Source: GCA-2729515 sp036336695 (GTDB taxonomy: Bacteria > Myxococcota_A > UBA9160 > SMWR01). Taken from it: 14,563 nt of DNA. The position numbers and the translations under genes are program-made. The notes under the pieces were generated by a model. It did no database searches and was not told the DNA's origin. It saw only the letters and a program-made list of their open reading frames with translations. The stretch spans positions 1 to 14,563 of the forward strand of contig JAYZFQ010000050.1 in the NCBI GenBank assembly GCA_036336695.1. Direction: 5' to 3'. Positions 12,672-14,563 of the stretch are shown piece after piece (positions within the stretch are counted from its first letter, which is position 1; each line of letters begins with the position of its first letter).

Positions 12672-14563
12672 ATGGCAGCGGAAGAGCCCCGGGATCTCAT
12701 CACCTCCCTGAACCGCGGCTTCGCCCGCATCGGTGGCTGGTCCTTCGACAACCGGTGGGTGGTGGTCCTGGCCGGACTCGCCCTGTTCGCCGGAACGGTC
12801 TATTTCGCCATGCGGGCCGAGGTCGACAGCAGCTACGAGGCGTACTTCGCCCCCGACGATCCGGTCTACCTGGCCTACGAGCAGTTCCGGGAGGACTTCG
12901 GCTCGGACGAGATCTCCTACGTCCTGTACGAGGTGCCCGGCGTCGAACACGGCCCCTGGAACCTGGAGATCATGCGCAAGCTCGTGGACCTCACGACGGC
13001 GCTCGAAGACGAGGTCCCCTTCATCTACGAGGTGAATACCCTCGTCAACGCGGAACTCACCGAGGGCGTTCCCGACGGCATCGACATCACCGAGATCGGG
13101 GACGAGTTTCCTGAAACCCAGGCCGAACTCCTCGCCCTGCGCGAGCGTTACCTGGCCAAACCGCTGCTCGTCGGGGGCCTGCTCAGCGCCGACGCCCGCT
13201 ACGGCGCGATCGTCATCGAAATGGATCGCTCGAGCACGGACCCCCTGGAAGACATCCGGCTCGACCCCGAGGGTGGCGACGGCCTCCCCAATCTCTACCC
13301 GCAAGTTACCGACACGGCGATCGACGAGATCCTGGCACGGCCCGAGTACGCGGACATCGCCTTCTATCACTCGGGCGACGTCCCGCTGAACGCCTACTAC
13401 AACCGGGTCATCGACACGGAGACCGGGACGCTCATGCTCTACACGGCGGGCATCATCGCCGTGATGCTCTCCCTCTTCTTCCGCTCTCCCGTCGGCATCC
13501 TGGGACCGCTGGTGGCGCAGCTCAGCGTGCTCGCGTGCGTCGCATTCATCGTGCTCGTGGGCTGGAAGCTCGGTCTCGGTTTCACGATCGTGCCGACGAT
13601 GCTGACGGCCATCGGCGTAGCCCATTCGGTGCACATCCTCTCGGAATTCCGAGCGCGCTTCGCCGAGATCGGCGAGCGGCGCGAGGCGCTGGTGCAGACG
13701 CTCTACCTCGTCGGCGCCCCCTGCCTGCTGACGAGCCTCACCACGGCGGCGGGCTTCGCCGCCATGAGCTTTGTCCCCATCAAGAGCCTGGCCCAGATGG
13801 GGGTCTACGGCGCCGTGGGCGTGCTCGCGGCCTTCGTGCTCTCGTTCACGCTGCTCCTGGCGTTCCTCTCCTTCGGGCGCCGCGCCCCGAAATTGGGCTC
13901 TGGAGAAGCAGAACGCGTCAAGGCGAAGGGCGGGCGCTGGATGCAGGCGGGGCTCGGTGCCGTGGCGGATTTCGACGTGCGCCACCGCAAGGCGCTGCTC
14001 GTGGCCTCGGCTGCGATCGTCGTGTTCGCATGCTTCGGAATGGGCCGCCTCGTCGTCGACTCGAACTGGCTCAACGACTTCAGCGACGGCGAACCGATCA
14101 AGGACACCACGATCCTGGTGGACCGGGTGATGGGCGGGCTGACCAATGTCGTTTACTTGTTCGACTCGGGCGAGCCCGGCGGCATCAAGAACCCGGCCGC
14201 GCTGCGCGAGATCGAGCGGGTGCAGGAGATCGCCGAGCGCCAGGGAGATTTCGTCCGCAAGTCGTATTCGATCGTCGACATCCTGAAGGACCTGAACCAG
14301 GCCTTCCACGCGGGCGATCCCGCCTATTACCGCATTCCCGAAAGTCGCGAGCTCGTCGCGCAGTACCTGGTGCTCTACGAAATGTCCGGCGGCGAAGAGG
14401 CCGCGGAGTACGTCTCCAGCGACTACCGCCGGGCCCAGTTGGAGTTGCGCGTCAAGCTGGCGATGACGAGTGCCACGGCCGACCTGGTGGCGGCCATCGA
14501 CGCAGAGCTGGCCGCCCAGCCCCTCGAGGCGACAGACACCAGCCTGACCGGGATCGGCGCACT
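12672..14563 (+). CDS. RND/MMPL superfamily exporter, C-terminus beyond the window
   Basis: An open frame from the ATG at 12672 to the window end gives 630 residues without a stop; family members are usually 750-900. TM1 is at about 29-47, a periplasmic domain at about 50-250, then a cluster of helices TM2-TM6 (about 252-272, 276-300, 305-325, 345-365, 375-395), a cytoplasmic linker, TM7 (about 442-461) and the second periplasmic domain (from about 465), which is cut off. This is the standard half-duplicated RND plan, of the COG1033/MMPL type. The TM4 motif usually G(I/V)D(Y/F)xxH reads GVAHSVH at 315-321, so the proton-relay Asp is missing here; whether TM10 keeps it cannot be seen. Such proteins move lipids, hopanoids, sterols or drugs from the inner membrane. 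Adaptor or outer-membrane partners are not in the window. There is no ribosome-binding site before the start. Confidence 0.92.
   Translation, partial: MAAEEPRDLITSLNRGFARIGGWSFDNRWVVVLAGLALFAGTVYFAMRAEVDSSYEAYFAPDDPVYLAYEQFREDFGSDEISYVLYEVPGVEHGPWNLEIMRKLVDLTTALEDEVPFIYEVNTLVNAELTEGVPDGIDITEIGDEFPETQAELLALRERYLAKPLLVGGLLSADARYGAIVIEMDRSSTDPLEDIRLDPEGGDGLPNLYPQVTDTAIDEILARPEYADIAFYHSGDVPLNAYYNRVIDTETGTLMLYTAGIIAVMLSLFFRSPVGILGPLVAQLSVLACVAFIVLVGWKLGLGFTIVPTMLTAIGVAHSVHILSEFRARFAEIGERREALVQTLYLVGAPCLLTSLTTAAGFAAMSFVPIKSLAQMGVYGAVGVLAAFVLSFTLLLAFLSFGRRAPKLGSGEAERVKAKGGRWMQAGLGAVADFDVRHRKALLVASAAIVVFACFGMGRLVVDSNWLNDFSDGEPIKDTTILVDRVMGGLTNVVYLFDSGEPGGIKNPAALREIERVQEIAERQGDFVRKSYSIVDILKDLNQAFHAGDPAYYRIPESRELVAQYLVLYEMSGGEEAAEYVSSDYRRAQLELRVKLAMTSATADLVAAIDAELAAQPLEATDTSLTGIGA

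Noticed and set aside
10526..13114. 862-codon open frame on the plus strand across the CoA-transferase gene and into the RND gene
   Set aside because: It is antisense to the fused CoA-transferase and out of frame with the RND gene, has low-complexity Arg/Gly/Ala-rich composition and no recognisable domain. Long antisense frames are expected where third codon positions are nearly all G or C.
12657..14309. 550-codon open frame on the minus strand opposite the RND gene
   Set aside because: Its composition is His/Arg/Glu-rich with no fold, while the plus strand encodes an unmistakable membrane transporter.
1..14563. tRNA or rRNA genes, insertion sequences, CRISPR arrays, toxin-antitoxin or phage-defence genes
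   Set aside because: I saw no cloverleaf-like segments, transposase, regularly spaced repeats or defence-type domains; all sizeable coding regions are explained by metabolic, envelope or transport genes.

Overview
The window is GC-rich, densely packed DNA with eleven protein-coding genes: nine complete and one cut off at each end. There are no RNA genes, mobile elements or CRISPR arrays. The organism is probably an aerobic, Gram-negative, high-GC bacterium: there is a DUF481-type outer-membrane barrel with a signal peptide, a periplasmic lipoprotein FKBP and a bacterial cytochrome P450. The mix of CYP142-like P450, many SDRs, acyl-CoA dehydrogenase, CaiB/BaiF CoA-transferase, SnoaL/NTF2, EthD and D-aminoacylase-like genes is what I would expect in environmental Myxococcota/Binatota-type genomes. 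That placement is inference only.

Layout. 1-137 (-) is the N-terminus of a haloalkane dehalogenase-like alpha/beta hydrolase, divergent from an acyl-CoA dehydrogenase (168-1472, +). A minus-strand pair follows: a P450 (2430-3650) and, downstream of it, a DUF481 outer-membrane protein (1498-2385), separated by a 44-bp gap that holds a hairpin. After a 351-bp intergenic region comes a plus-strand pair: a classical SDR (4002-4775) and a SnoaL-like protein (4859-5281). They converge on a second SDR (5288-6136, -), which carries His at the catalytic Tyr position. That gene is divergent from an EthD-family protein (6261-6944, +). Next is an amidohydrolase of the D-aminoacylase type (7019-8725, -), divergent from a 2,4-dienoyl-CoA-reductase-like SDR (8850-9635, +). 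The spacer between them holds a good operator-like palindrome. A lipoprotein FKBP isomerase (9694-10116, +) converges on a tandem two-domain CaiB/BaiF CoA-transferase (10154-12544, -). The window ends in an RND/MMPL transporter (12672 to beyond 14563, +).

Working together. CYP142 enzymes oxidise the terminal carbon of the sterol side chain. CoA-transferase, acyl-CoA dehydrogenase, dienoyl-CoA reductase and SDR enzymes are the usual steps for activating such acids and shortening them by beta-oxidation. The outer-membrane barrel and the RND pump could move hydrophobic substrate or product. A lipid, isoprenoid or steroid catabolic neighbourhood is therefore the simplest reading, but no substrate can be fixed from sequence. 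Many genes face each other or diverge over short gaps, so this is a collection of small transcription units and not one operon. No regulator gene lies in the window.

The most notable points are: two genes that look leaderless, a clean palindrome sitting on a predicted promoter, catalytic-residue substitutions in an SDR and in one half of the fused CoA-transferase, and an RND protein without the usual TM4 aspartate. I saw no clearly new multi-gene system.
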